The notes below the pieces were generated by a model. The model searched no databases. It was not told the DNA's origin and worked only from the letters and a program-made list of their open reading frames with translations. A DNA stretch of 64,000 nt. Source: Clostridia bacterium (lineage in GTDB: Bacteria > Bacillota > Clostridia > Christensenellales > Borkfalkiaceae). Numbering within the stretch: the stretch's first letter is position 1; every line of letters begins with the position of its first letter. The stretch is taken from NCBI GenBank assembly GCA_017466825.1, contig JAFTTJ010000009.1, positions 1 to 64,000 on the forward strand. Reading direction: 5' to 3'. The position numbers and the translations under genes were made by a program. Of this stretch, positions 42,480 to 50,677 are shown piece after piece.

Positions 42480-44342
42480 TTACTCAATCAAGCCGGTAAG
42501 CGCCTTTTTGTGCGCCCTTAAATGCTCGATTGCGTACTTCTTTCTTTCGGGGTCTTTTCTAACCCCGTCGCTCTCTACCGAAAGCAAAAATCTAGTGTGC
42601 TCCGCGACGTGTATTTCGTGATCGTCGTACTCGTCTACTAAAACTTGAGTTTTAAAGCCTTCGAGATTTTCGTTTTCGGCTTTGCCGACGTGCAAACTCT
42701 CGACGTCTAAAGCGTTGTCGATAGAGCCGAAACCTAAGATTTCAAGCAGTTTCGACTTAGTTCTTTTAGACATCTGTCCTTTGTCGTCCTTTAAAATACC
42801 TGCGCCTATAAGTTCATAAACGGCGTTTTTCTTTTGCGCAGGTGAAAACGCCATACCGTTTTCGGTGTCGAATTCCACGTCGTCTGACGAAACGTCGGAA
42901 GAACTGAAATAATAGAGTTCTACCCTGCCCGATTCGCCCGCAACTTTCAACAGTCTTACGTCCGTTACAAACTGTTTGAAAAGCCTAATTACGTGTTTTC
43001 CCACTTCCTTAACAGCCCTTTTTAAACTCTCGCTCGTAGCGCTGATTCTCGCTTCTTCTTGGTCAATAAGAAGTTGAAGCGCAACGCCCGAAGTAATGTT
43101 GGCGTCAATTGCCGACGTCCTTGAAAATTCACTTACACCGCTTATTAAAATAAACTCGTTTAAAAGCCTTTCTTCTTCGTAGATGAGTTCGGACGGAATA
43201 TTGCCCGTGCCTATCACCGACGGCGGACGACTGCCCTGACGGTAGACCACGATTTTACCCGGCGACAAGCCGTCTTCGGCTAAATCGTCAACGTCGACCG
43301 AACCGTCTTCAACCGACATAACGCCCATAGTGAGCCTGTTTAAAAACTCTTGTTTTCTATTTTTAACCGCGTTGTAAGCCCTTTGAACGGGGATAATTCT
43401 CTCGATTACCGACGAACCGAAAAACGAGCCCGCAATATCGATTGATTTTTGCTGAATAATAGGGATATCCCTTCTGCCTTCCGTCCCGTTTACGTAAGGC
43501 AATTCGCCGTAGTGCAAAATTTTATTTTCGGCAACGACGATATATCTACCATTGGGAAATTCGGCGGTCGGGCGCTCGTATTTTTCAATTAAAATTACGC
43601 CGTCGTGCAAGCGATTTGCACCGCACGAAAGGTCTGCGCCGTTTGGCGAAAGGGTAAACACACCTATATCCTGCCCCTTAAAGCGCTCGCCGTAAGTCTT
43701 TTCAACGTCGCAAACTCTCACCGCTCTCGCCCTGATTACGCTTTGACATTCGCCTACGCTCTCGGCACAAAGAGAATCGGGAAAAATCTCGAAAGGCGAC
43801 ACGGCTTCGACCTTTACGTCCCCTTCAAACACGGGAACTCCGTCCAATTCGCCAATGCGTTTTCCGCCGTCGCCATCCCATCCGACGTAGTAAAAAGAAG
43901 TCCCGCAAACCTCGCTCCACTTGGTTGCTTTTGCAATCGTTTCTTTTAAATTAGTACGGCTATAAGTCGATTTAAGGATAGCCGACGAGAGTTTTGCCGT
44001 CTTGATATCCCTTTCTTCTTCACCCTGCGCCCTTACGCTCATAATGGGACAAGACGCCGTGAGTTTTGATATTCTCGTGTCGATGACGGGCGCAATGTGG
44101 TTGTAGGCGTTGCGAGTTTGCCAAAAATAATACTTTTCAACTTCTTCCACTTCGCCGTTGGGCGCGATTTCGCAATATTGATTGCCCGAAAGATAATTTA
44201 TGTTAATTTGCCATTGTCTTTCGATTTCTCTGCGCTCGTTCTGCCTTCTTAAAAAATCGTCCTTAACGCTTTGAACGACGTCTTCGTAAAACCTTTCGCC
44301 TTCCTTTCCTTCAACGAAATTTTCAATATCTTTGCTTTGCAT
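42480..44342 (-). CDS. Phage portal protein
   Basis: The 620-residue protein has the large-portal pattern of podoviruses. The N-terminal helical region carries RRQNERREIERQWQININYLSGNQY near residue 33 (shown in two shorter blocks in the protein) and TRNAYNHIAPVIDTRISKL. A central wing domain follows, then the GSSVIERIIPVQRAYNAVKN helix near residue 310 and the C-terminal ISGVSEFSRTSAIDANITSG and LLIDQEEARI core. Twelve copies would form the DNA gate. It is larger than HK97-type portals and close to P22 gp1. A close variant of the dispersed 14-mer (43960) lies within it. Confidence 0.88.
   Translation of the reverse strand: MQSKDIENFVEGKEGERFYEDVVQSVKDDFLRRQNERREIERQWQININYLSGNQYCEIAPNGEVEEVEKYYFWQTRNAYNHIAPVIDTRISKLTASCPIMSVRAQGEEERDIKTAKLSSAILKSTYSRTNLKETIAKATKWSEVCGTSFYYVGWDGDGGKRIGELDGVPVFEGDVKVEAVSPFEIFPDSLCAESVGECQSVIRARAVRVCDVEKTYGERFKGQDIGVFTLSPNGADLSCGANRLHDGVILIEKYERPTAEFPNGRYIVVAENKILHYGELPYVNGTEGRRDIPIIQQKSIDIAGSFFGSSVIERIIPVQRAYNAVKNRKQEFLNRLTMGVMSVEDGSVDVDDLAEDGLSPGKIVVYRQGSRPPSVIGTGNIPSELIYEEERLLNEFILISGVSEFSRTSAIDANITSGVALQLLIDQEEARISATSESLKRAVKEVGKHVIRLFKQFVTDVRLLKVAGESGRVELYYFSSSDVSSDDVEFDTENGMAFSPAQKKNAVYELIGAGILKDDKGQMSKRTKSKLLEILGFGSIDNALDVESLHVGKAENENLEGFKTQVLVDEYDDHEIHVAEHTRFLLSVESDGVRKDPERKKYAIEHLRAHKKALTGLIE
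43960..43973 (+). repeat. Variant of the dispersed 14-mer (one mismatch)
   Basis: CTATAAGTCGATTT lies inside the portal gene, so the motif also occurs in the phage-derived DNA. Confidence 0.7.
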
Positions 44343-44348
44343 AAATTT

Positions 44349-44546
44349 TTACCCCCGACCTTTCTTTTTGTCCTTTTTACAATCGCTATCGTCTAGCGAG
44401 CAAAGAGCGTTTTTTAACTCTATTGCGTGTTTTTCGCAAAAATGGTACTGGGGCGCAACCCCGTCGAAACTCAGGCTAAAAACGGCTTTTTCATAGCAAC
44501 CGTTTGCGTCGCACTTAATCTCTACTTTACTTTTTTCTACAGTCAT
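44349..44546 (-). CDS. Small zinc-finger-like protein in the head module
   Basis: The 65-residue product has paired metal-ligand-like residues: IKCDANGCYEKA near residue 11 (C-x4-C) and YHFCEKHAIEL near residue 34 (C-x2-H), followed by a Lys-rich tail. It overlaps the previous gene by four bases and ends six bases before the portal start, so it is translated with them. It may be a packaging accessory or DNA-binding protein; no named family is evident. Confidence 0.6.
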   Translation of the reverse strand: MTVEKSKVEIKCDANGCYEKAVFSLSFDGVAPQYHFCEKHAIELKNALCSLDDSDCKKDKKKGRG

Positions 44547-44824
44547 TTTTTATATTTCTCCTTTAATAAGTTGATAATCCTTTCTCTTTCGGCTTCGAGT
44601 TCTTCGTCGCTCAGCGAAAAAATATCTTTTTCGCCGTCTTCAAGTTCGATAAGCAGTTTAACGGCGGAAACGTCGGGCGGAATAACTTTGGTAGTTACCT
44701 TGCGCTTTAAGAGTTTCATTTCACCGTCTAATTCGGCAAATTCTTCAATCGTTTCTTGGGCTTCAAAGCCCGTTGCCTTTTTGACGAGAGCGCGAAGAGC
44801 GTCTTTTTTAGTTTTTGAATTCAC
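44543..44824 (-). CDS. Small helical protein after the terminase gene
   Basis: This 93-residue protein starts at GTG with a poor ribosome site, 25 bases after the terminase stop. It is charged and helical. The stretch VIPPDVSAVKLLIELED recalls the PPxxxAxxxxL segment near the C terminus of some small terminase subunits, so it may be the small terminase or a packaging helper. That similarity is short and the call is tentative. Confidence 0.5.
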   Translation of the reverse strand: MNSKTKKDALRALVKKATGFEAQETIEEFAELDGEMKLLKRKVTTKVIPPDVSAVKLLIELEDGEKDIFSLSDEELEAERERIINLLKEKYKK

Positions 44825-44849
44825 GTCTTTAACTTAAACCGAAAGCCCC

Positions 44850-46283
44850 CTAACTTTCGGTTTTTATTCTCCTTAACCTTTTTGCAAGCCTTTGCTTGTC
44901 CTTGGCTATTTCCGAAAGAACTTGCTTGGGTTTATCCCCCTGCGGTCTAGACGCTATGAAATATCTCAACTCGTCGACGCAATGGTCGTCTTTTTTGACG
45001 GGATTATCACCCTTGCCCCAACGGTAAGATTTGAGTTCGCGTATTAAATTTACGCAATTTTTAAAGATGAACAGTCTATCGTTTTTAAAATATTCCTTCA
45101 CCCTTGCAATGCCCGAAAATAAATCTTTATTTACGTTGGGATTAGCCAAAATTCCGCAGTCGTAAAAAAGTTCGGTAACGCTTTTGACGCTGGAAAGCGT
45201 CCTTTGGTTTGCCGCAGAGTCGATAAGGGCGCATATCCTGCCCTTTTGATCTCTACGCCACCCGATTTCGTCGCATTTTTCCTTAATTTTGGCGCTGTGC
45301 CACTCGACGTCTTTTTTGGCTTGATAATGCTCGGCGACGACGTAGACGTTATCGTCGTAATCGACGCAGTACCAATGGCACGCAAGCGGATTGTTGAGCC
45401 CGGGGTCGATTGAAAGGGAATTTTGCCAATCAAAAGGAATCGGAAAGGGCTCGATAACGTGCTTATTTTCGTCGAATTCGACGTAGACTAGCCCCGACTC
45501 GTCCGAAAACCTACCAAATCGCCTTGCGTCTAATTCTCTTTCGGATAGCGTTGAAGTGAGCGAGTCTATCTCGTCTTTAGCAAGGTAGGGGTTATCCGCC
45601 CACTCCATAAACTCGCACCAAACGTCAGGGGAATTACTTCTGTTTAAAAATATTTCGTCATAGACGAAAGTCAAGCCTTTAAGCGGAGTCATAGTGCCGA
45701 ATATGTCCCCTTTTTTATCGAGAATACGCATCTTGCACTCGTTGTAAACGTCGACGGGCGGTTCTTCGTCAAACCACACGAAATCAAGCGAACTGCCTTG
45801 AAATTTTTCTCTGCCTTGGTCGCAACTTTTAAACCCTATCGTTGAAATACCGCCGAATACGTTTTTAATTTTTATCTGGTCTATAATACCGCTTTCGGGA
45901 CTGTCTTTTCGCCCCGAACTCATCACGATTTCGGCAATCCACTCCCTTGGAAGATACTTTAAAATCTTGCTTTGAGCAACGTCCCTTTGGACTTCTCTCG
46001 ATAGCGAAACAACCCAGCCGAAAACGTCCTTACGGTTTTGCCTATACGGATGAATTCCCCTTGCCATATAAATGCTTTCAACCGCTCCGCACTCGGTTTT
46101 ACCGCTTCGGTTTCCCCCGAAAACCCAACGGTTGCGCTTTTGGCATTTGTGAAAAGCCAACTGCTTTAAGTGGATTTTATCCCCCGTATTATAGTTGTTT
46201 ATAGGTCTATCCGCCCGCCTTTTTATCTCCCGTTCGATAAGGGCTAACTTTTCAAGACACTCCCTTTCAGTCATAATCGACAA
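44850..46283 (-). CDS. Phage terminase large subunit
   Basis: The terminase motor pumps DNA into proheads and cuts it. The ATPase has Walker A GGNRSGKT (residues 56-63) and Walker B DFVWFDEE (167-174), with the coupling GTMTPLKG motif near 196. The RNase-H-like nuclease has the acidic residues in LSIDPGLNN (Asp293), CALIDSAAN (Asp355) and KKDDHCVDEL (Asp432/433/438). The 477-residue length fits P22 gp2-like terminases. The TTG at 46283 is preferred because GGAGAG lies at the correct distance; the ATG nine bases later is the alternative. All catalytic residues are intact. Confidence 0.95.
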   Translation of the reverse strand: MSIMTERECLEKLALIEREIKRRADRPINNYNTGDKIHLKQLAFHKCQKRNRWVFGGNRSGKTECGAVESIYMARGIHPYRQNRKDVFGWVVSLSREVQRDVAQSKILKYLPREWIAEIVMSSGRKDSPESGIIDQIKIKNVFGGISTIGFKSCDQGREKFQGSSLDFVWFDEEPPVDVYNECKMRILDKKGDIFGTMTPLKGLTFVYDEIFLNRSNSPDVWCEFMEWADNPYLAKDEIDSLTSTLSERELDARRFGRFSDESGLVYVEFDENKHVIEPFPIPFDWQNSLSIDPGLNNPLACHWYCVDYDDNVYVVAEHYQAKKDVEWHSAKIKEKCDEIGWRRDQKGRICALIDSAANQRTLSSVKSVTELFYDCGILANPNVNKDLFSGIARVKEYFKNDRLFIFKNCVNLIRELKSYRWGKGDNPVKKDDHCVDELRYFIASRPQGDKPKQVLSEIAKDKQRLAKRLRRIKTES

Positions 46284-46311
46284 ACTCTCTCCTTTTTTTG
46301 CTTTTTTAGGT

Positions 46312-46340
46312 TTGTTGCGCCATTTATAAGGGGTTATAAT
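46312..46340 (+). promoter_or_regulatory. Promoter of a likely leaderless transcript
   Basis: TTGTTG (46312-46317) and TATAAT (46335-46340) are 17 bp apart. The ATG at 46350 is only nine bases past the -10 box, leaving no room for a ribosome site. Confidence 0.7.
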
Positions 46341-46349
46341 CGTTACGTT

Positions 46350-47084
46350 ATGAAAAAATTTATTCTTTTATTGTTAGTATTATTTGCTTTTCAAGCGCCG
46401 ACCTTTTCGGTTAAAGCCGACGGCGAGCGCTATTCGAGAGTTTTAACCGACGGCGTTATGCTCTACATTGACTCTACCCTTACCGTAGAGTGGTTTACTT
46501 TGCCCGTTGGGTATTACGTTAAGGTGTTGACGGTAAATCACTCTTCCACGAAAGTAGAATACAAGAGCGATAACCCTTCAAAACCGTCCGCAAAGGGATA
46601 TATTTCAAACGAACACTTAAATATCGTCGACGAAATCCCGTCCGTTCTCTACCCCAATTTGATTTTGACGGTAAATCAAAACTGCCTAATGTATAAAGAC
46701 GCCGACTTTTCGATAACCGAAACGGTTACTCAAAATAGCACGCTCGACTTTTACGGCACTTTGACGAGAAACAACGGCGAAAAGTTGATTTACGGACTAG
46801 TAAACACTTCTTCGGGGGATAAGTATATCGGCTACGTGCCGACTACCGCCGTACACTCTTTTACTCCGCCGTCCTTGCCGATTATAACCGATAGCGAAAG
46901 CGCGAGCGAATCTGAAAACGAGTCTTCGCCAGAAGATCAAACTTCCGACGGGCTTGGCAACACCCTGCAAATAGTGATTATAGTAGCCGTTTCGATAGTG
47001 GCTATTAGTATCGTATACTTACTCTTTAAGCCAGCGCCAAACCCCAAAGACGAAGTTTTGACGTTAGACGATTACGACGAATAA
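46350..47084 (+). CDS. Secreted SH3-like protein with C-terminal membrane anchor
   Basis: The 244-residue protein has a signal peptide (residues 1-22), two SH3-like beta domains (GVMLYIDSTL...KGYISNEHL and NCLMYKDADF...KYIGYVPTTAV), a Ser/Glu-rich linker and one membrane helix (QIVIIVAVSIVAISIVYLLF, about 207-226) with a short acidic cytoplasmic tail. It should face the cell wall. It lies on the opposite strand inside the phage-related region, between the terminase gene and the SOS-box gene, and may be a host gene or a phage cargo gene. It resembles in design the larger protein at 48021. Confidence 0.75.
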   Translation: MKKFILLLLVLFAFQAPTFSVKADGERYSRVLTDGVMLYIDSTLTVEWFTLPVGYYVKVLTVNHSSTKVEYKSDNPSKPSAKGYISNEHLNIVDEIPSVLYPNLILTVNQNCLMYKDADFSITETVTQNSTLDFYGTLTRNNGEKLIYGLVNTSSGDKYIGYVPTTAVHSFTPPSLPIITDSESASESENESSPEDQTSDGLGNTLQIVIIVAVSIVAISIVYLLFKPAPNPKDEVLTLDDYDE

Positions 47085-47162
47085 CCAAAAACCGTTACGC
47101 CTTAATTTTTTTCAACGTCTGCTTAACGATTTTTCAAAGATTACGCCACGATTTTTCAATAT

Positions 47163-47184
47163 AAAAGCCCCATAGGGGGCTTTT
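47163..47184. terminator. Bidirectional terminator between converging genes
   Basis: AAAAGCCCC and GGGGCTTTT form a 9-bp stem with a short loop, ending two bases before the stop codon of the 47186 gene on the opposite strand. Confidence 0.8.
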
Positions 47185-47185
47185 G

Positions 47186-47689
47186 TTATGCTCTTTCGGG
47201 CTTTAAACTCTTACCTACGTTAAGTAGATTTCCGCTTTCTATAACCCTTTTTTCCATTGCGACTATGCTTTTATGCGCGTTGTCGATATACCCGTATCTC
47301 TTGCATATCGACTCGTAAACTTCGTTTGTAAAACCCCTACTTCGCATCTCTTGAACGAACTTGCCGAGAGCGTAAGCCGACTTGCGGTAGTAGGCGTTAT
47401 TTTTTTGCATAGGTTGAGCGTTTGCATACTCGCCTACCCCGTATTTTTCGCCGAGAATATAGGCGTAACACGGTTTTAAACTTGCAAGCGACTCGTCGAT
47501 TGCGTTTTTGAGTTCTTCAATCTCGGATTTCTTCTCGCAAAGATCAATAAGTTTTTCGGCTTGCGCCTGCGCCGGACGAAAACTGCGATAACTCGCGTAA
47601 GCGCCTTTTACTATCGTGTTTTTGGTCGTTTTGATAAACGTTTCAGTTTGTTTATAGGTTTTTAAAACCGCTTTTTCATAAGCATACAT
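47186..47689 (-). CDS. Helical protein downstream of a LexA-type SOS box
   Basis: The 167-residue protein is basic and mainly helical (YAYEKAVLKTYKQTETFI, EEIEELKNA-type segments, YYRKSAYALGKFVQEM). It looks like a nucleic-acid-binding or regulatory phage protein of the ArpU/small-terminase size class, but no motif decides. The ATG at 47689 has a perfect GGGAGGTG site; longer frames to 47794 lack one. A promoter (reverse strand, TTGATT and TACAAT, 17 bp apart) and an SOS box lie upstream, so DNA damage may induce it. A terminator separates it from the terminase gene. Confidence 0.65.
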   Translation of the reverse strand: MYAYEKAVLKTYKQTETFIKTTKNTIVKGAYASYRSFRPAQAQAEKLIDLCEKKSEIEELKNAIDESLASLKPCYAYILGEKYGVGEYANAQPMQKNNAYYRKSAYALGKFVQEMRSRGFTNEVYESICKRYGYIDNAHKSIVAMEKRVIESGNLLNVGKSLKPERA

Positions 47690-47765
47690 TTTTAGCACCT
47701 CCCTTTCTTCGCCGAGTTCGTTTTTTTCTTGCGTCTGCATTTTTCGGACTGCCAAAGACACCGAT

Positions 47766-47794
47766 ATTGTAAACCCGAATTTTTGCAAAATCAA
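47766..47794 (-). promoter_or_regulatory. Promoter of the SOS-box gene
   Basis: On the reverse strand TTGATT and TACAAT are separated by 17 bp; a CGAAC half site lies 7 bp upstream of the -35. Confidence 0.7.
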
Positions 47795-47848
47795 TACTCT
47801 CCGAACAAACTTTTTTTAATTTTTTTTCGGCGGTCGTTTTTTAATTTG

Positions 47849-47862
47849 CGAACATTTGTTCG
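47849..47862. promoter_or_regulatory. LexA-type SOS box
   Basis: CGAACATTTGTTCG is a near-perfect match to the Firmicutes LexA operator CGAACRNRYGTTYG, with intact GAAC and GTTC half sites 4 bp apart. It lies about 55 bp upstream of the -35 of the 47186 gene. Confidence 0.7.
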
Positions 47863-48020
47863 TTTTTAAGATAGCCGAATATATATGACATACGGTTGCC
47901 CCATAACACAGTAGGCTAAAAAACTTTTTGTAATCTTTTGTCAAAAAAACTTGAAATTTGTCAGTAATATATGTTATACTATATTTAATAATAAATTTTA
48001 AGGCTTAAAAGGTTATTAAA

Positions 48021-50567
48021 GTGAAAAAATTTAGAGTATTATTCCTTTCAATTTTAATATTCTCGTTTTTGATTCCGCTTTTTACAAAAGCGGGCGCTTT
48101 TGCCGACCAAAATTCTAGCCAAAATTCAACCCAAGTCCAAACGGGCATCTTTTTGCCGACGAGTTACCTTCAATATTATAAACTCGACAACCCGTACGCA
48201 CTATGCCGTTATACGGGCAACGGCGAAGATTTCGTCGCCATTTCGCACAAAGACGCTATCGTAATTTATAAAAACGAAAAGTTCTCTTCCGTGCCCCTTC
48301 AACTCGGCGACGTTTCGGTTAAAGCCGTTCAGCGCTACGGCAACTTCTTACTGTTTTTGTACGACTCTAACGTCCATTACGTAGACATAAGCGGTTTTGA
48401 AGAAGACGGCTGGTCTTCAACCCCCGTAAACACCCACATCTTTAGCGCAAACTCGTTTAGCATACACGGCGATTACATAGTCGTCCACACGAGCGACTAC
48501 GTTAAAAAGTATAAAATATCCACCGACCTTTCGGGCGGGTTTACCATTGACGAGAGCACCGAAAGCAAAGCGTTTTTCCAAAATTCGGCAATGCTTCTTC
48601 TCTCCCCAAGCGGTGAAGTTTACTGCTCTAAAATCGGTCAAGACGGTATTTTCAGTTGGCAAAACGCCGACAGTCCTATAATTCAAGCGTCCAACGTCGA
48701 ATCGCTAATCTGCACGGAAGACGGCTCTACCCTTTACTATTCTTGCCCAACCGGCGTTTACGGCGTGGATATGAGCGCTCAAGAAAAAACGCCTTGCCAG
48801 ATTACCGCGTCTGCGCCCGTTGGCGAAGAGCCGGATCTAGGCAACGTTTACAGCCCCAAGGGCATTTGTTTAGTGGGCGACAAGTTGTGGATAGTTGACG
48901 GCAAGATAAACGCCGTACAAGAAATCGACCTTGCAAAAGACAATTCGTTTACCGAATTTGCAATAACGACCAACTCGAAGGCTATAAACAGACTTACCGC
49001 AAAGGTCAAAGACATTGCCGTGGATAAAGAGCGAATTTACGCCTTAGACGAAGGTAGAATAGTCGTTATCAACGATATAGCAACTAACGAAAGGACGTAT
49101 AACCGCATCAATTTAGTTGACGATATAGAGTGTTTTGCCGTAGGCAACGACTATATTTGTTATTACACGGGCGAATACGTGCACGTTTGTAAAATTACGC
49201 CCGACGAAGAAAACGAACTTATTTTTAACCTTTCAAACGCAAGTAAATCTAAACTCGCCAACGTAGTGGATATCACTTATTCTGAAAACGCCTTTTACCT
49301 TATAACTACCGAAACGATAGATAACGACTCTCACCCCGTTGCGTACAAGATAGACCTATCTAACGAAACCCTGCACTTTGAGTCTGTTCTCTCTACCCAA
49401 ACTAGCGTGGGCTCTGCTTACGAAATTGCGGTTGACGTTTTCGGCACTATTTACTACTGCGCAAAGGAAGGGGATAATTACGAATTCTATTCCTACGACG
49501 GAAAAACAGTAGAATTTTTGGCTAGAACGCCTATAACTTCAACTATTAGGAATCTTCAAACGGACTTCGACGGCAAACTGTACGCTCTATACGACCAAAA
49601 TTCTATCGAAATTATCGAAAAGAATAGCGTAACGGCAAAAACCTTAAAGACTTCGGCTAATCTCGGCGAGATTGCCCCTGCAAAATCAATGTGTTTATCC
49701 TGCAATTCGCAGACGGCGTACTTTATTTTTGAAGGGCTTATTTTGAGTTCTTCCGCGCCGAGCGACCTAAACGTTGCAACACCGCACACCATTGATATTC
49801 CGCAAGGTTTTTCAATGGCGTTTAATGCAAATCAGACCTTTGCAAAGGTCAAAAAGGGCGCTAAACTCTTTAAAATCGACCTTTCCGAATTAAGCGGTGA
49901 ACATTTCAAATTCGTCGACTACACCGAAAATTTATCGGCAAGCGAAGAATACGCAGTAATCTCTCTCGACGAAAAGTACTCACTCTTAATAAAAGACGGG
50001 GTTTCCGCCGTTGCGAGAAATTCGGATATTGAAAGCGCGTTTTCGGTAAATGCAAGCGATTATTCTAGATTTGCCAACGTAAAATTCGCAACCTATTCTC
50101 TACCCGTTTTGGAAAAACTTTACAAGACGGAAAACCTTGTGGATAAGTTTAAAGCCGTTACTATCGTAGGCGAAATAACCTTTAACGGCGTTGACTACTG
50201 CGTCGTTAAAGACGGTGAAAATTTTGGATATATACCCAAGAGTTTTTTGGTTGAAAGTATCGTAACCGAAGACGGCAACGTTAAAATAGACGACGTTTAC
50301 GTTTACAAAAAAGGTGGCGTTGCTATTTTAGACGGCGAAGGCAACCAACTCGGCGTGTTTGAAGAAAAGACGAAAGTTACCGTTTTAAAACGCGGAAACC
50401 TGCTCACCATTTTATACGGCGACGGAATTGCTTACGTAGACAGCGCTTGTATTGTGCCAGACTCGACTTCGGACGTTATGAAATCGGTAGCGGTGCTCAT
50501 TGCTTCAATTTCCGTTTGCATAACCGCCCTTTATTTGGAAAATAGATTTTTAACCAATAACGGCTAA
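48021..50567 (+). CDS. Large secreted beta-propeller/SH3 protein with C-terminal membrane helix
   Basis: The 848-residue product starts at GTG after AAAAGG. A signal peptide (about residues 1-28) is followed by some 600 residues of repeated four-strand units typical of beta-propellers (for example DNVHYVDISGFEEDGW, GEVYCSKIGQDGIFSW, DKERIYALDEGRIVVIND). Two SH3-like domains (FKAVTIVGEITFNGVDYCVVKDG, GVFEEKTKVTVLKRGNLLTIL) and one membrane helix near the end (MKSVAVLIASISVCITALYL) follow. It is displayed outside the membrane. Its overall design repeats that of the 46350 protein. Function unknown; cell-wall or polysaccharide interaction is likely. Confidence 0.75.
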   Translation: MKKFRVLFLSILIFSFLIPLFTKAGAFADQNSSQNSTQVQTGIFLPTSYLQYYKLDNPYALCRYTGNGEDFVAISHKDAIVIYKNEKFSSVPLQLGDVSVKAVQRYGNFLLFLYDSNVHYVDISGFEEDGWSSTPVNTHIFSANSFSIHGDYIVVHTSDYVKKYKISTDLSGGFTIDESTESKAFFQNSAMLLLSPSGEVYCSKIGQDGIFSWQNADSPIIQASNVESLICTEDGSTLYYSCPTGVYGVDMSAQEKTPCQITASAPVGEEPDLGNVYSPKGICLVGDKLWIVDGKINAVQEIDLAKDNSFTEFAITTNSKAINRLTAKVKDIAVDKERIYALDEGRIVVINDIATNERTYNRINLVDDIECFAVGNDYICYYTGEYVHVCKITPDEENELIFNLSNASKSKLANVVDITYSENAFYLITTETIDNDSHPVAYKIDLSNETLHFESVLSTQTSVGSAYEIAVDVFGTIYYCAKEGDNYEFYSYDGKTVEFLARTPITSTIRNLQTDFDGKLYALYDQNSIEIIEKNSVTAKTLKTSANLGEIAPAKSMCLSCNSQTAYFIFEGLILSSSAPSDLNVATPHTIDIPQGFSMAFNANQTFAKVKKGAKLFKIDLSELSGEHFKFVDYTENLSASEEYAVISLDEKYSLLIKDGVSAVARNSDIESAFSVNASDYSRFANVKFATYSLPVLEKLYKTENLVDKFKAVTIVGEITFNGVDYCVVKDGENFGYIPKSFLVESIVTEDGNVKIDDVYVYKKGGVAILDGEGNQLGVFEEKTKVTVLKRGNLLTILYGDGIAYVDSACIVPDSTSDVMKSVAVLIASISVCITALYLENRFLTNNG

Positions 50568-50677
50568 ATTTGGCAATCAGTAAGAAAAACGTTAATTAAA
50601 CGACTTATGCGCGCGCTTTTGATTGCGTGCGCATATATTTTACGCGTGTTTTGAATATATTTAAGAGTGGTGATTAT

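Larger units (their letters stand above)
47690..48020. other. 331-bp divergent regulatory gap
   Basis: On the reverse strand it holds a promoter for the 47186 gene (-10 at 47766-47771, -35 at 47789-47794) and an SOS-type box at 47849-47862. On the forward strand TTGAAA and TATACT 18 bp apart lie about 40 bases before the 48021 start. No gene or RNA structure is seen. Confidence 0.75.

Noticed and set aside
36583..46283. Complete inducible prophage
   Set aside because: No integrase, repressor, replication, lysis or recognisable tail genes are found on either side before clear cellular genes begin.
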